The notes under the pieces were generated by a model, which worked only from the letters and a program-made list of their open reading frames with translations, was not told the origin of the DNA and ran no database searches. A stretch of 64,000 bases of DNA from Parabacteroides sp. AD58 (GTDB lineage: Bacteria; Bacteroidota; Bacteroidia; Bacteroidales; Tannerellaceae), in the NCBI RefSeq assembly GCF_023744375.2, contig NZ_CP146284.1, positions 2,170,001 to 2,234,000 on the forward strand, written 5' to 3'. Made by a program: the position numbers and the translations under genes. Of the stretch, positions 8,151 to 16,372 are shown in pieces; the stretch's first letter is position 1; the number at the start of each line of letters is the position of its first letter.

Positions 8151-8270
8151 TTTTATCGTTCCACAAGGGTGGAACGATCGTATCACCTATGTGGAACGAT
8201 CGTATCACGACTGTGGAACGATCGTATCACGACTGTGGAACGATCGTATCACCCGGGTGAAACGATAAAA
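8151..8270. repeat. 22-bp-period palindromic array
   Basis: Four copies of GTGGAACGATCGTATCAC start at 8169, 8191, 8213 and 8235, exactly 22 bp apart, with 4-base spacers CTAT, GACT, GACT and CCGG. Half-units at both edges (TTTTATCGTTCCAC and GTGAAACGATAAAA) are inverted relative to each other, so the whole block is one large palindrome. It lies between the IS and the 3' end of lptB. Confidence 0.85.
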
Positions 8271-8286
8271 ATCCAATATATTTTGA

Positions 8287-9039
8287 TTATAAATCCTTCT
8301 TGCGGAGGACGAAATCTCTACCTAAATATTTTTCCCTTACGATCTCATTTTCAGCCAGCTGTTCGGCAGTTCCCTGGAACAGGACCTTGCCTTCGAACAA
8401 CAGATAAGCACGGTCGCAGATACTCAATGTTTCATACACATTATGGTCGGTTATCAAAATGCCGATGTTCTTATGACGCAAGCGCGCCACGATCGTTTGA
8501 ATATCCTGCACCGCAATCGGGTCGACACCGGCAAAAGGCTCGTCGAGCATGATAAACTTCGGATTAATCGCCAGACAACGGGCAATCTCCGCACGACGGC
8601 GCTCACCACCCGAGAGGCGGTCGCCCAAATTCTTCCGGACCTTCTGCAAACCGAATTCCGAAATCAGGCTCTCCAGTTTCTCCTGCTGATATTCCTTGGT
8701 CGTATCCGTCATCTCCAATACCGAACGGATATTGTCTTCTACCGTCATTTTCCGGAAGATAGAAGCCTCCTGAGCCAGATAACCAATTCCGTTGCGGGCA
8801 CGCATATAAACCGGAAACTTGGTTATTTCCATATCATTCAGAAAGATTTTCCCTTCGTTGGGAGTTACCAGTCCCACCGTCATATAGAATGTAGTTGTCT
8901 TGCCGGCACCATTCGGGCCTAACAGGCCGACGATCTCACCTTGTTTTACATTAATCGAAACATGATTTACCACTGTACGAGCCCGATACTTCTTGACCAG
9001 GTCTTCCGTACGAAGCACCATTTGTTGATTTTCAGCCAT
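8287..9039 (-). CDS. lptB: LPS export ABC transporter ATP-binding protein
   Basis: Cytoplasmic ATPase of the LptB2FG complex, which extracts lipopolysaccharide from the inner membrane and drives it through the Lpt bridge. The 250 residues show Walker [10 protein letters not shown] (41-49), the Q-loop near [18 protein letters not shown], the ABC signature RLSGGERRR, Walker [15 protein letters not shown] and the H-loop [12 protein letters not shown]. The segment LAQEASIF and the C-terminal [14 protein letters not shown] are typical of LptB. lptF and lptG are not adjacent. The gene is divergent from mlaE. Confidence 0.95.
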   Translation of the reverse strand: MAENQQMVLRTEDLVKKYRARTVVNHVSINVKQGEIVGLLGPNGAGKTTTFYMTVGLVTPNEGKIFLNDMEITKFPVYMRARNGIGYLAQEASIFRKMTVEDNIRSVLEMTDTTKEYQQEKLESLISEFGLQKVRKNLGDRLSGGERRRAEIARCLAINPKFIMLDEPFAGVDPIAVQDIQTIVARLRHKNIGILITDHNVYETLSICDRAYLLFEGKVLFQGTAEQLAENEIVREKYLGRDFVLRKKDL

Positions 9040-9111
9040 TGTTCACGTTGTTTTGTGCAAAGAAACAGAAATTAATCATGCCAAACAACACTTCCATACC
9101 GGATATTTGCC

Positions 9112-9119
9112 TAACTTTG
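9112..9119 (+). promoter_or_regulatory. -7 element of mlaEF
   Basis: TAACTTTG fits TAnnTTTG and lies 29 bp before the ATG at 9149. Its position excludes the longer in-frame start at 9053. Confidence 0.55.
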
Positions 9120-9148
9120 CCCACTGCAACAAAAGAAATCGAGTAAAA

Positions 9149-9895
9149 ATGATAAAAGCATTACATCAAGTGGGAGAATATGTTATGCTGATGCGCAAAA
9201 GCATCACCATCCCTGACCGTTGGAACATGTTCTTCAAACAGCTCATTAAAGAGATTTACAAATTAGGCGTTGATTCGCTTTGGATTGTGGTAATCATCTC
9301 CGTATTTATCGGAACGGTAATTGCCATTCAGATCTCCTTAAACATCAGCTCACCGTTGATTCCGAAGTTTACCATTGGTTATACCACCCGTGAGATTATC
9401 TTGTTGGAATTCTCCTCATCCATCATGTGTCTGATCCTAGCTGGTAAAGTAGGCAGTAACATTGCCTCCGAGATCGGAACCATGCGTGTGACCGAACAGA
9501 TTGATGCCATGGAAATCATGGGTGTTAATTCGGCCAACTTCCTCATCCTCCCGAAGATGGTCGGCATGATGGTATTTATTCCGGTACTGGTAATCTTCAG
9601 TATGTTCACCGGTATATTGGGCGGTATTGCAGCCAGTTATTCTTCAGGAACGAACATGACTCCGGCTGCTTTCGAATATGGTTTGCAATTCTATTTCAAC
9701 CAGTTCTATATCTGGTATTCTATTATCAAATCGGTGGTTTATGCCTTTATCATTTCTTCCATAGCCGCCTACTTTGGATATAATGTGAAAGGAGGAGCAC
9801 TTGAAGTTGGTAAAGCCAGTACCAATGCCGTCGTGATGAGTAGCATCATGATTCTGCTGGCCGACGTAATATTAACGAACTTAATGTTGACTTGA
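9149..9895 (+). CDS. mlaE: MlaE-type ABC transporter permease
   Basis: Inner-membrane permease of an MCE-type phospholipid transporter (Mla family), which keeps the outer membrane asymmetric. The 248-residue form starts at the ATG at 9149 (MIKALHQVGEYVMLM), placed just after a -7 element. Seen: IVVIISVFIGTVIAIQ, the family signature region SEIGTMRVTEQIDAMEIMGV, and later membrane helices ending in SSIMILLADVILTNLMLT. The stop is 2 bp before the mlaF start. No MCE-domain gene (mlaD) follows, unlike many Mla operons, so the periplasmic partner must be elsewhere. Confidence 0.92.
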   Translation: MIKALHQVGEYVMLMRKSITIPDRWNMFFKQLIKEIYKLGVDSLWIVVIISVFIGTVIAIQISLNISSPLIPKFTIGYTTREIILLEFSSSIMCLILAGKVGSNIASEIGTMRVTEQIDAMEIMGVNSANFLILPKMVGMMVFIPVLVIFSMFTGILGGIAASYSSGTNMTPAAFEYGLQFYFNQFYIWYSIIKSVVYAFIISSIAAYFGYNVKGGALEVGKASTNAVVMSSIMILLADVILTNLMLT

Positions 9896-9897
9896 TC

Positions 9898-10680
9898 ATG
9901 ATTGAAGTAAAGAACATTACCAAATCATTTGAAGGCCGTCCGGTATTGAAAAATATCAGTACCGTATTTGAAGACGGAAAAACCAACCTGATCATCGGAC
10001 GAAGCGGATCAGGAAAAACTGTAATGATCAAGAACATCATCGGATTGATGCGTCCGGACAGCGGACAAATCCTGTATGACGGTCGTGACCTTACGTTGAT
10101 GAATAAAGAAGACCTGAAGATTCTCCGGAAAGAAATGGGAATGCTTTTCCAGGGCTCGGCGTTGTTTGACAGCATGACGGTGCTCGAGAACGTCATGTTC
10201 CCCTTGGATATGTTCTCGAAAGCCAGTACCAAAGAAAGACAAATGCGCGCTGAATTCTGTCTGGACCGTGTAAACCTGTCGGAAGCCGGCCATCTTTATC
10301 CGTCGGAAATCAGTGGAGGTATGATGAAACGAGCCGCTATTGCCCGTGCCATCGCCTTAAACCCGAAGTATCTGTTCTGCGACGAACCCAATTCCGGACT
10401 CGACCCTAAAACATCTTTGGTGATCGACGATCTGATTCACGACATAACTATTGAGTTCAACATGACAACCGTTATCAATACACACGATATGAACTCCGTT
10501 ATGAATATCGGAGACAATATCGTATTCATCAAAGAAGGTGTCAAAGAATGGCAGGGAACAAAAGAAGACATCATTACGTCAGACAATCAGGCATTAAATG
10601 ACTTTATCTTCGCATCCGATCTTTTCCGCAAGGTAAAGAAAATGGAAGTAGAAGAGCTGAAAGAAGGACATAAATTGTAA
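9898..10680 (+). CDS. mlaF: MlaF-type ABC transporter ATP-binding protein
   Basis: ATPase partner of the preceding permease. From the ATG at 9898 it has 260 residues: Walker A GRSGSGKT, Q-loop LFQGSALFDSMTVLENV, signature EISGGMMKRAAIARAIA, Walker B YLFCDEPNSGLDP and H-loop INTHDMNSVMNIGD. SGGMMKR is the variant signature usual in MlaF-like ATPases. Translation is likely coupled with mlaE. A hairpin (10691-10712) follows the stop. Confidence 0.93.
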   Translation: MIEVKNITKSFEGRPVLKNISTVFEDGKTNLIIGRSGSGKTVMIKNIIGLMRPDSGQILYDGRDLTLMNKEDLKILRKEMGMLFQGSALFDSMTVLENVMFPLDMFSKASTKERQMRAEFCLDRVNLSEAGHLYPSEISGGMMKRAAIARAIALNPKYLFCDEPNSGLDPKTSLVIDDLIHDITIEFNMTTVINTHDMNSVMNIGDNIVFIKEGVKEWQGTKEDIITSDNQALNDFIFASDLFRKVKKMEVEELKEGHKL

Positions 10681-10690
10681 CAAGCCACAA

Positions 10691-10760
10691 AAGGGTGTGC
10701 CTTCACACCCTTCACAGCAAATAACAGAATATGAACAAAATAGGAGCGTGAGTGAAGGGT
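10691..10760. repeat. nested inverted repeats after mlaF
   Basis: AAGGGTGTG (10691-10699) pairs with CACACCCTT (10704-10712), and ACCCTTCAC (10708-10716) can instead pair with GTGAAGGGT (10752-10760). The first hairpin may terminate mlaEF, although no U-run follows. Confidence 0.5.
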
Positions 10761-10882
10761 ATAAACAAAAATCGGATATGGGTAAATGAATTCTTATTTT
10801 TACCTGCTCATTTCATACTACTATTCTTAAATTTGCCCATCCTGCTATTGGGGCAAAATAATCTTTCTTGATATATATTGTA

Positions 10883-11046
10883 GAGGCGCAGCGTGCTGAG
10901 CCTCAAACGGTGTTGTTAAAAATACCGACATATATATTAGGCACGGATGACACGGAAAACACGGTTTTAAATAAATATTTACCGTGTTAATCTGCGTGCC
11001 TGATTTTTCTGCTACGATAGGCTGGAGGCGCAGCACGCTGCGCCTC
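10883..11046. repeat. cluster of dispersed palindromic repeats
   Basis: Two 22-nt GC palindromes, at 10883-10904 and 11025-11046 (GAGGCGCAGC...GCTGCGCCTC type), flank an imperfect palindrome at 10940-11000 built on GGCACG...CGTGCC with internal ACACGG/CCGTGT. Both kinds look like dispersed REP-like units. The gap between 10680 and 11177 holds nothing else I can support; a small minus-strand frame here reads through the palindromes and is not credible. Confidence 0.65.
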
Positions 11047-11176
11047 TATTGTCGCGAGGTCTGTTTTGAAGATGATCGCTATAGAGGCTTATTCAGGAAA
11101 ATGGGGATTACATACATGAAACAACCTTGTTTCGTCCTTTAATCACCTGATTTGGAAAAATAATATAGTTTTTTCC

Positions 11177-11206
11177 TTGTTGATTCGGAAAACCTCCTTA
11201 TCTTTG
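11177..11206 (+). promoter_or_regulatory. promoter of the structured RNA
   Basis: TTG (11177-11179), exactly 19 nt, then TATCTTTG (11199-11206): a textbook Bacteroidota promoter. Initiation is expected near 11213. No start codon with a plausible protein follows before a strong terminator. Confidence 0.75.
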
Positions 11207-11212
11207 CATCGA

Positions 11213-11486
11213 ATCCGTAGCTGACAGCGGTTGGCGATGAAGCGGATCTTTTATTTTATTGTAAGCATTTTACGAAGATTATTCCAGTTTCTAAAATCGG
11301 CAAAATTTTAAACACTGCGGAATAATGGACAGTAAATGCTTGCGCTGACTACGTATATAGGACTTTACTTTCTATAGGTGAAGTGTGTTATATCGTATAA
11401 GCGCGGGCTGTTGTTCTGTTATTGCAGTGAGGGTGTTTGCCGATACCTAGAAACTAATAATAGACGACGAGCCCGCGCTTTTTTTA
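11213..11486 (+). ncRNA. candidate structured noncoding RNA, about 270 nt
   Basis: The segment runs from a full promoter to a GC-rich stem with a T7 run. A closing helix pairs GTAG (11217-11220) with CTAC (11349-11352) and CAGCG (11225-11229) with CGCTG (11343-11347). Inside is a long interrupted hairpin: AAGCATTTTAC/GTAAATGCTT, then ATTATTCC/GGAATAAT, CAGTTT/AAACACTG and TAAAAT/ATTTTA. The 3' part ends with AGCGCGGGCT (11400-11409) pairing AGCCCGCGCT (11470-11479) before the U-run. It lacks the hallmarks of tmRNA, RNase P or SRP RNA. The long bulged hairpin recalls 6S RNA, but I cannot assign a family. It could also act as an attenuated leader for the gene at 11597. Confidence 0.6.
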
Positions 11487-11596
11487 TGTCTTTTCTGAAA
11501 CGAATCGAAAATAACCAAAGCCGGGTTTGTTCTCCTTCCTTCGTAAAATTAATTGGTTGAATTATCCTTTTAATTAACTATTTAATTTTATTCATT

Positions 11597-14596
11597 ATGA
11601 ACAAAAAAGTACTTACACTTTGTGCAGGCTTCTTGCTTGCTGGTTCCGCATTTACTACAGTTGATGCGGAAACTTTAGCAGATGCCGCTAAGGTTGAAAA
11701 CGGTTATTTTACTGTTTATGTAAATAACAGTAAAAGTATTAAAGATGACGCAAATATAGGTGGATCTGGAATTTTATTAGGAGATGGAGCTGCCAAACAG
11801 GCAAGTGATGAAGAAAAAAAAGATTTAGCCAATATTTGGAAAGTACAAACGGTTACTAGCAATGGAACAACCCTTGGTTATAAGCTAATTAATGCAAAGT
11901 CAAATGCTGCTTTATCTGTAAAAGTTGGAGACATAACTTATGATACATTTGAAGGGAATGACGAAGCATTATGGTTTAATGTTGCTAGCCAATTAGGTTA
12001 CTTTGGTAAAGCAGATAAAGCTTCGGCGGCAGCTTCAACAAATGATGCTAATTCTGTTTGGCGTTATAACTTACAACAAATAAATCCTGAAGATGTTAAC
12101 GCTGATGATTTGAACGAACTTTACAATTCTATTGGTTTCAATATGATTGTAAATAGTGTAAAAGAGGAAAAGCAAGCAACCATTAAGAACTTATTTGCTA
12201 CTAGCGGTCGTGTTTTAGCATTAGAAGTTTCAGCGGATGTTAAATCTCCAAATAATGCTACCGATGGCGCAGCTTATCCAGACGGTACATACTTTGTGAC
12301 AAGTACGCCTACAGGAAAGACTTGGGCTGAAATTTGTAAAATAACTGATGCTACTGAAAAGAATAACGCTCAATATGCTTTCTTGGAAGCATGTACATTC
12401 ATTGCTGTTAATTCAGTCGAAAATGATATTAACAGTAAAGCTGACCGTGAAGCAGGAGCTGGCTTCCAATTAACAACTGTATTGGGTCGTGATTTACAGA
12501 AATATCAAGGTACTGTTGCTGCTAAACAGCCTACAGGTCGCGACATCGCAGTTGCAAACGCTTGCTTCTCTGTCAAGAAAGATGTAAATGACAAATATGC
12601 TATTGGTCTTGAAACATTCTGGTTTAACAAAGCTAAGGCTGCAGATATTCAAGATAATGATGCCCAGATCTCTAAACCTGGTTACTGGTTGAATGTGACA
12701 GAAAAAGTAGGAGAAGATAACGACGATAAGTATTTGACAACAGAAGGAGCTACAGCCAAATACATCTTCTCAATGAAAGACTTGGCTACTACAAGCGTTT
12801 ATTCTTGGTTGAAGAATGAAAAGAAGATGTCTGTTTACAATATCCAGTTTGTAAGCGATAACGATGATATCAACGGTAAATATTTGTTCGTTCCGGCTTA
12901 TGGAAACAAAGCATATGCTAAGGGTGTTAAGTTTACAGATATAAATATGCCCGAGACACAGTTTATTGTAACTGATGTAGATGCAGATAATAATACAGTA
13001 ACATTCACCAATCGCGCTAATCGTGCAATGAATGAAGCTGTTAAAATTTATGCAGAAGCTGATGGTACTTATACAATTGCTTTGGAAAATAAAAACGGTG
13101 AATTTGCTCCGTTGAATGTATTGAATAATGGTGATATTAAAGCCCAGGCTGATGTCAAACTTCATGGTTTACGTGTAAAGATCACTCCGGTAGAAAGTGT
13201 TGATTATTATTATGGTGCTTGGAATGTAGATAACGGTGAAGAAGTAACTCTGTTATTTGCTCGTGATAACACGCCGACTTCTAACAAATTGTATGTAAAA
13301 CATCCGGGATATAATGGCTCAAACTTGGATATTTCTGAAACATTAAAAGTAACAAATGAAGTAGCTGGTACTTTGCAATTTGCATTGAAGAAATCTAACA
13401 AACCAGTTGTTAAGACTTATGGTTATACTTATTATTTAGGTGAAACAGATAAGGAACAGGAAAAGTGGGAAGCTAACGGTGATACTATCGCTTATTATAC
13501 TTATCAGTTAGAAGCTTATTACGAAGGCGAACCTTGCGGTTATTATCTGCATTTGAATGATGGTAAATATAAATTGTCTACTGATGCCGATAACTTCATT
13601 ATTAAAGATAATGAAGATGGTTCTGTACAGTTGATCAAATCTTATGATGCAACTAATGCTGTAGTAGTTGATGGTTGGAAGCAAGTAGAGCAAACAATTT
13701 CATATTTCGAAAATAAAGAAATAAAGGATGCTCTTTTAACTCAGGAAATGGCTGCTAACTATGTGAAAACATATTTGAACTTAGAATCTCCTGAAGTATC
13801 GTTGGATCCGAAATCAACTTATGTAACATTCAAGGCTGAAGAAGGTGATTATATCACCATGAAAGATGACCGTGATGCTGTATTGGTATCAGATCAGCCA
13901 TTGACATTCCGTGTATTTGCTACTGATACAGAACGTGAAGTTCCTAACTTCCTGGTATCAACAGGTTGGAATGACAATACAAAAGAACGCATGTTCTTAT
14001 TCAATCCGAAAGACTCTGTCAACTATCTTGTAGCAGAAGGTGATTATGACAAGGCTTATCAGTGGAGCGAAGGTATCAACAAAGCTATCTTCAAATCAGC
14101 TCGCATGGCTGAATCTTGCGATACACTGTACACAACTATTAAGGGCAACGCTACAGCTGTAGCAACAGTAGCTGACCAGAACAAGAATGTACAGGGTGGT
14201 TTGAACTACTTCAAGTATCAGATCATTGAAGATCCGGAAAATGAAGGTTACTACATGATCCGTCAGAATGGTTACTTCTTAACAAGTACAAATGGTCGTA
14301 TGGGCTTCACTAAAAAACAGGGTGCTCGCAGCTTAGCAGTTCGCGTAGAAGTAGATAATGTTGAATCTCCTACCGCTAACGAATCAATCAACGCTGCTAA
14401 CAATGTTGTTGTTGCAGGTGTTAACGGTGCTATCGTAGTGAAGGGTGCTGAAGGCAAGAACGTAATCGTAAGCACGATCTTAGGTAAGGTAGTGGCTAAC
14501 GAAGTAGTTTCTTCAGACAACGCTCAGATCGCTGCTCCGGCTGGTATCGTAGTGGTATCCGTTGATGGCGAAAGCTTCAAGGTTGTCGTTAAATAA
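11597..14596 (+). CDS. large secreted protein, DUF6383-like C-terminal domain
   Basis: 999 residues with a signal peptide (MNKKVLTLCAGFLLAGSAFTTVDA). The body is rich in Asn, Asp, Lys and Tyr with repeated beta-strand motifs and no enzyme signature that I recognise. The last 75 or so residues (GVNGAIVVKGAEGKNVIVST, ILGKVVANEVVSSDNAQIAA, PAGIVVVSVDGESFKVVVK) form a Gly/Val-rich beta domain that I recall as DUF6383 of Parabacteroides. Its ILGKVV...PAGIVVVSV pattern resembles type IX secretion C-terminal signals, which is inference. Codon use is more AT-rich than in neighbouring genes, especially in the first half, a hint of different evolutionary origin or surface-protein drift. It stands alone between two structured RNA regions. 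Confidence 0.75.
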   Translation: MNKKVLTLCAGFLLAGSAFTTVDAETLADAAKVENGYFTVYVNNSKSIKDDANIGGSGILLGDGAAKQASDEEKKDLANIWKVQTVTSNGTTLGYKLINAKSNAALSVKVGDITYDTFEGNDEALWFNVASQLGYFGKADKASAAASTNDANSVWRYNLQQINPEDVNADDLNELYNSIGFNMIVNSVKEEKQATIKNLFATSGRVLALEVSADVKSPNNATDGAAYPDGTYFVTSTPTGKTWAEICKITDATEKNNAQYAFLEACTFIAVNSVENDINSKADREAGAGFQLTTVLGRDLQKYQGTVAAKQPTGRDIAVANACFSVKKDVNDKYAIGLETFWFNKAKAADIQDNDAQISKPGYWLNVTEKVGEDNDDKYLTTEGATAKYIFSMKDLATTSVYSWLKNEKKMSVYNIQFVSDNDDINGKYLFVPAYGNKAYAKGVKFTDINMPETQFIVTDVDADNNTVTFTNRANRAMNEAVKIYAEADGTYTIALENKNGEFAPLNVLNNGDIKAQADVKLHGLRVKITPVESVDYYYGAWNVDNGEEVTLLFARDNTPTSNKLYVKHPGYNGSNLDISETLKVTNEVAGTLQFALKKSNKPVVKTYGYTYYLGETDKEQEKWEANGDTIAYYTYQLEAYYEGEPCGYYLHLNDGKYKLSTDADNFIIKDNEDGSVQLIKSYDATNAVVVDGWKQVEQTISYFENKEIKDALLTQEMAANYVKTYLNLESPEVSLDPKSTYVTFKAEEGDYITMKDDRDAVLVSDQPLTFRVFATDTEREVPNFLVSTGWNDNTKERMFLFNPKDSVNYLVAEGDYDKAYQWSEGINKAIFKSARMAESCDTLYTTIKGNATAVATVADQNKNVQGGLNYFKYQIIEDPENEGYYMIRQNGYFLTSTNGRMGFTKKQGARSLAVRVEVDNVESPTANESINAANNVVVAGVNGAIVVKGAEGKNVIVSTILGKVVANEVVSSDNAQIAAPAGIVVVSVDGESFKVVVK

Positions 14597-14635
14597 TTGA
14601 CAATTGACAATTGATAATTGACAATTATAAAATAG

Positions 14636-14661
14636 TAGAGACGTGGCGTGCCGCGTCTCTA
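14636..14661. repeat. REP-like palindrome
   Basis: TAGAGACGTGGC...GCCGCGTCTCTA forms a 26-nt hairpin just after the DUF6383-like gene. It is preceded by overlapping TTGACAATTGATAATTG-type short repeats (14597-14627). The 22-nt core aligns without gaps to the palindromes at 10883 and 11025. Confidence 0.65.
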
Positions 14662-14706
14662 TAGATTTCAAGAAATAATTCATAATTAAATAAATTAATT
14701 GTTTAT

Positions 14707-14905
14707 CCACCGGCCGACAACGGTTTGCAGAGTATCCCGCGAGGGCGAAAGTGGAAGTTGTTAATAAATAGAGTTAATAGTCACAGACTTTTGTTTTTGC
14801 AAAGGTAAAGTATCCTGCGAAGGTGAACAAGTGGCATTAGTATTAATAATAGTGTAATATAAAGTTTATGTTCCGCCGGTAGCCTTGCGAAAGACAAAAG
14901 CGGAA
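14707..14905 (+). ncRNA. three tandem hairpin domains with GCGA loops
   Basis: Three related units, each with an outer stem and an inner three-pair hairpin capped by GCGA. Unit 1: outer CCAC/GTGG, inner CCC-GCGA-GGG (14736-14745). Unit 2: outer GTCAC/GTGGC, inner CCT-GCGA-AGG (14814-14823). Unit 3: outer TTCCGC/GCGGAA, inner CTT-GCGA-AAG (14884-14893). The inner stems change in a compensatory way. The units share GTAtCC..GCGA..GaA..aGTGG-like sequence, spaced 78 and 70 nt. A terminator follows at once, so the RNA reads on the plus strand. I cannot name a known RNA family. It may be the 3' UTR of the preceding gene or a separate RNA. Confidence 0.5.
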
Positions 14906-14918
14906 TCTCAAAAAGAGG

Positions 14919-14961
14919 AAATCCCTGTCGTTCTGTTTCGGATGGCAGGGATTTTTATTTT
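14919..14961 (+). terminator. intrinsic terminator
   Basis: AAATCCCTG (14919-14927) pairs with CAGGGATTT (14946-14954), followed by TTTTTATTTT. It ends transcription from the DUF6383-like gene or the hairpin-domain RNA. Confidence 0.8.
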
Positions 14962-14975
14962 AAAGATCGTATTCG

Positions 14976-15010
14976 TTACTTTTGGCTTGACCCAAAAGTA
15001 ACCAAAAGGT
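14976..15010. repeat. dispersed repeat TTACTTTTGGCTTG...CCAAAAGTAA
   Basis: TTACTTTTGG (14976-14985) is the inverse of CCAAAAGTAA (14992-15001), followed by CCAAAAGG. A similar fragment (ACTTTTGGCTTGCCCCGAAAA) occurs near 54262. From memory this is a common intergenic repeat in Bacteroidota. The rest of 15011-15131 shows nothing I can name. Confidence 0.55.
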
Positions 15011-15131
15011 CAAGGCTTACACTCCGTTAGGCCGATTTTACTCCTTCCATTGAAAATCCTATCTTCTGAAAACGAAGGACTAACTTTCTAAAAGGAAAGC
15101 TTTTAACATTGTCAGAAGGATTAAAAATAGA

Positions 15132-15168
15132 AAAGCAGGAGTTCCGAACTTTTCAGTACCCCTGCTTT
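15132..15168 (-). terminator. terminator of the mannoside operon
   Basis: AAAGCAGG (15132-15139) pairs with CCTGCTTT (15161-15168). Read on the minus strand it is followed by TTCTATTTTTAA, just after the MFS gene stop. Confidence 0.75.
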
Positions 15169-15203
15169 CTAATGACATTCGTTATAATCTAATAGATTCA
15201 ATA

Positions 15204-16355
15204 CTATTTCCTTTTCTGCAAGCGGAAAGAGATCCACCCTAAGTACAACAAACATAAGAGTAATAAAGACAAACCTGCCACTTGTCCCAAGGCATCTGAC
15301 AATACACCCATCAACGGAGTAATCAAGGCTCCTCCTGAAACACCCATGATCATCAATGCCGAAATCTCATTGTCGCGTTCCGGCAGATGTTGCAAGGCAT
15401 ACGAAAAGATAATCGAGAATACATTGGAACAAGTTAATCCTACTACCACAACCAGAATGGAAATCCATAACAGGCTATCGACAACCAATAACAAGATGAA
15501 CCCGACAATGGCGATTCCCATACTGTATTGCATAAAACGATCAGACACTATCCTTGCCAATAAAAAGGCTCCTACAAACGAGCCGATGGTTCGAGCCGAG
15601 AAATAAAGGCTACTACCCAAGCCGGCTTCGCTCACCGACATACCGGTTTTCTCCATCAGTAACTTGGGGATCGTCGTATTCAAGCCTACATCAATCCCGA
15701 CAATAAAGAGAATACCCAAGAATAACATCACGATATATCGGTCCTTGAATAACGAGCAGACCGTAGCAAAGGTTGAGGCTTGTGCCGACTTCTTCTCTTC
15801 TTCATGGACACCGGCCAGCAGCCAGGTAAGAGAAAGTAAGGTTGTCACAGCATAAACAGCAAAGATCCATTTCCAATCACCCCAGAAAGATGCTGCCGCC
15901 CCTGCAATCAGCGGACCTAAAAAAGAAGAGACCGCTTTCAGAAACTGCCCCAACGTCAGGACACTGGTTACTTTTCCGGGAGAGACCACGCTGGCTACCA
16001 TCGGATTCAAAGAGACTTGAAGGATCGTATTTCCAATTCCCAACAAAGCAAAGGCCAGCAATACACTGGCAAAATCATAGAGAAACAAAGGTAACAACAT
16101 CGCTACAATCGTGATACCCAACGAAACTGCCACTGTATTCCGCCGACCAATCCGTCCCATCAACATACCGGTCGGAATGGAAAAGATAGCGAACCACAAG
16201 AACACCATCATCGGTATCAGATTGGCCAACGTGTCCGACAAACCGAAATCATGCTTGACATAATTCGTCGAAATACCGACAACATCCACAAATCCCATTA
16301 CAAAGAAACCGAATAGGATCGGGAAAATAGTCCATTTGGAATTTGATTGATTCAT
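15204..16355 (-). CDS. MFS sugar permease of the mannoside operon
   Basis: A 383-residue major facilitator with about 12 hydrophobic helices and a central hydrophilic loop (HEEEKKSAQAS). The first loop holds the MFS motif GMLMGRIGRRN. The N-terminus (FPILFGFFVMGFVDVVGISTNYVK) resembles the fucose/glucose permease (FHS) branch. As the last gene of the operon, 17 bp after the GH92 gene, it most likely imports the monosaccharide released by that enzyme, so mannose is the favoured substrate; this is inferred from context. Confidence 0.85.
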   Translation of the reverse strand: MNQSNSKWTIFPILFGFFVMGFVDVVGISTNYVKHDFGLSDTLANLIPMMVFLWFAIFSIPTGMLMGRIGRRNTVAVSLGITIVAMLLPLFLYDFASVLLAFALLGIGNTILQVSLNPMVASVVSPGKVTSVLTLGQFLKAVSSFLGPLIAGAAASFWGDWKWIFAVYAVTTLLSLTWLLAGVHEEEKKSAQASTFATVCSLFKDRYIVMLFLGILFIVGIDVGLNTTIPKLLMEKTGMSVSEAGLGSSLYFSARTIGSFVGAFLLARIVSDRFMQYSMGIAIVGFILLLVVDSLLWISILVVVVGLTCSNVFSIIFSYALQHLPERDNEISALMIMGVSGGALITPLMGVLSDALGQVAGLSLLLLCLLYLGWISFRLQKRK

Positions 16356-16372
16356 AATATCTGATTTAACCG

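Noticed and set aside
8151..8270. Possible CRISPR array
   Set aside because: Spacers are only 4 bases, repeats are 18 bp palindromes, and there are no cas genes. The same reasoning excludes the arrays at 23986, 37481 and 50168.
11213..11486. tmRNA, RNase P RNA or SRP RNA
   Set aside because: No ALAA-type tag frame, no GAGGAAAGTCC block and no GGAAGGAAGCA loop were found.
11378..11560. 60-residue plus-strand frame
   Set aside because: It runs through the terminator stem of the RNA candidate and beyond the U-run, so it is unlikely to be translated.
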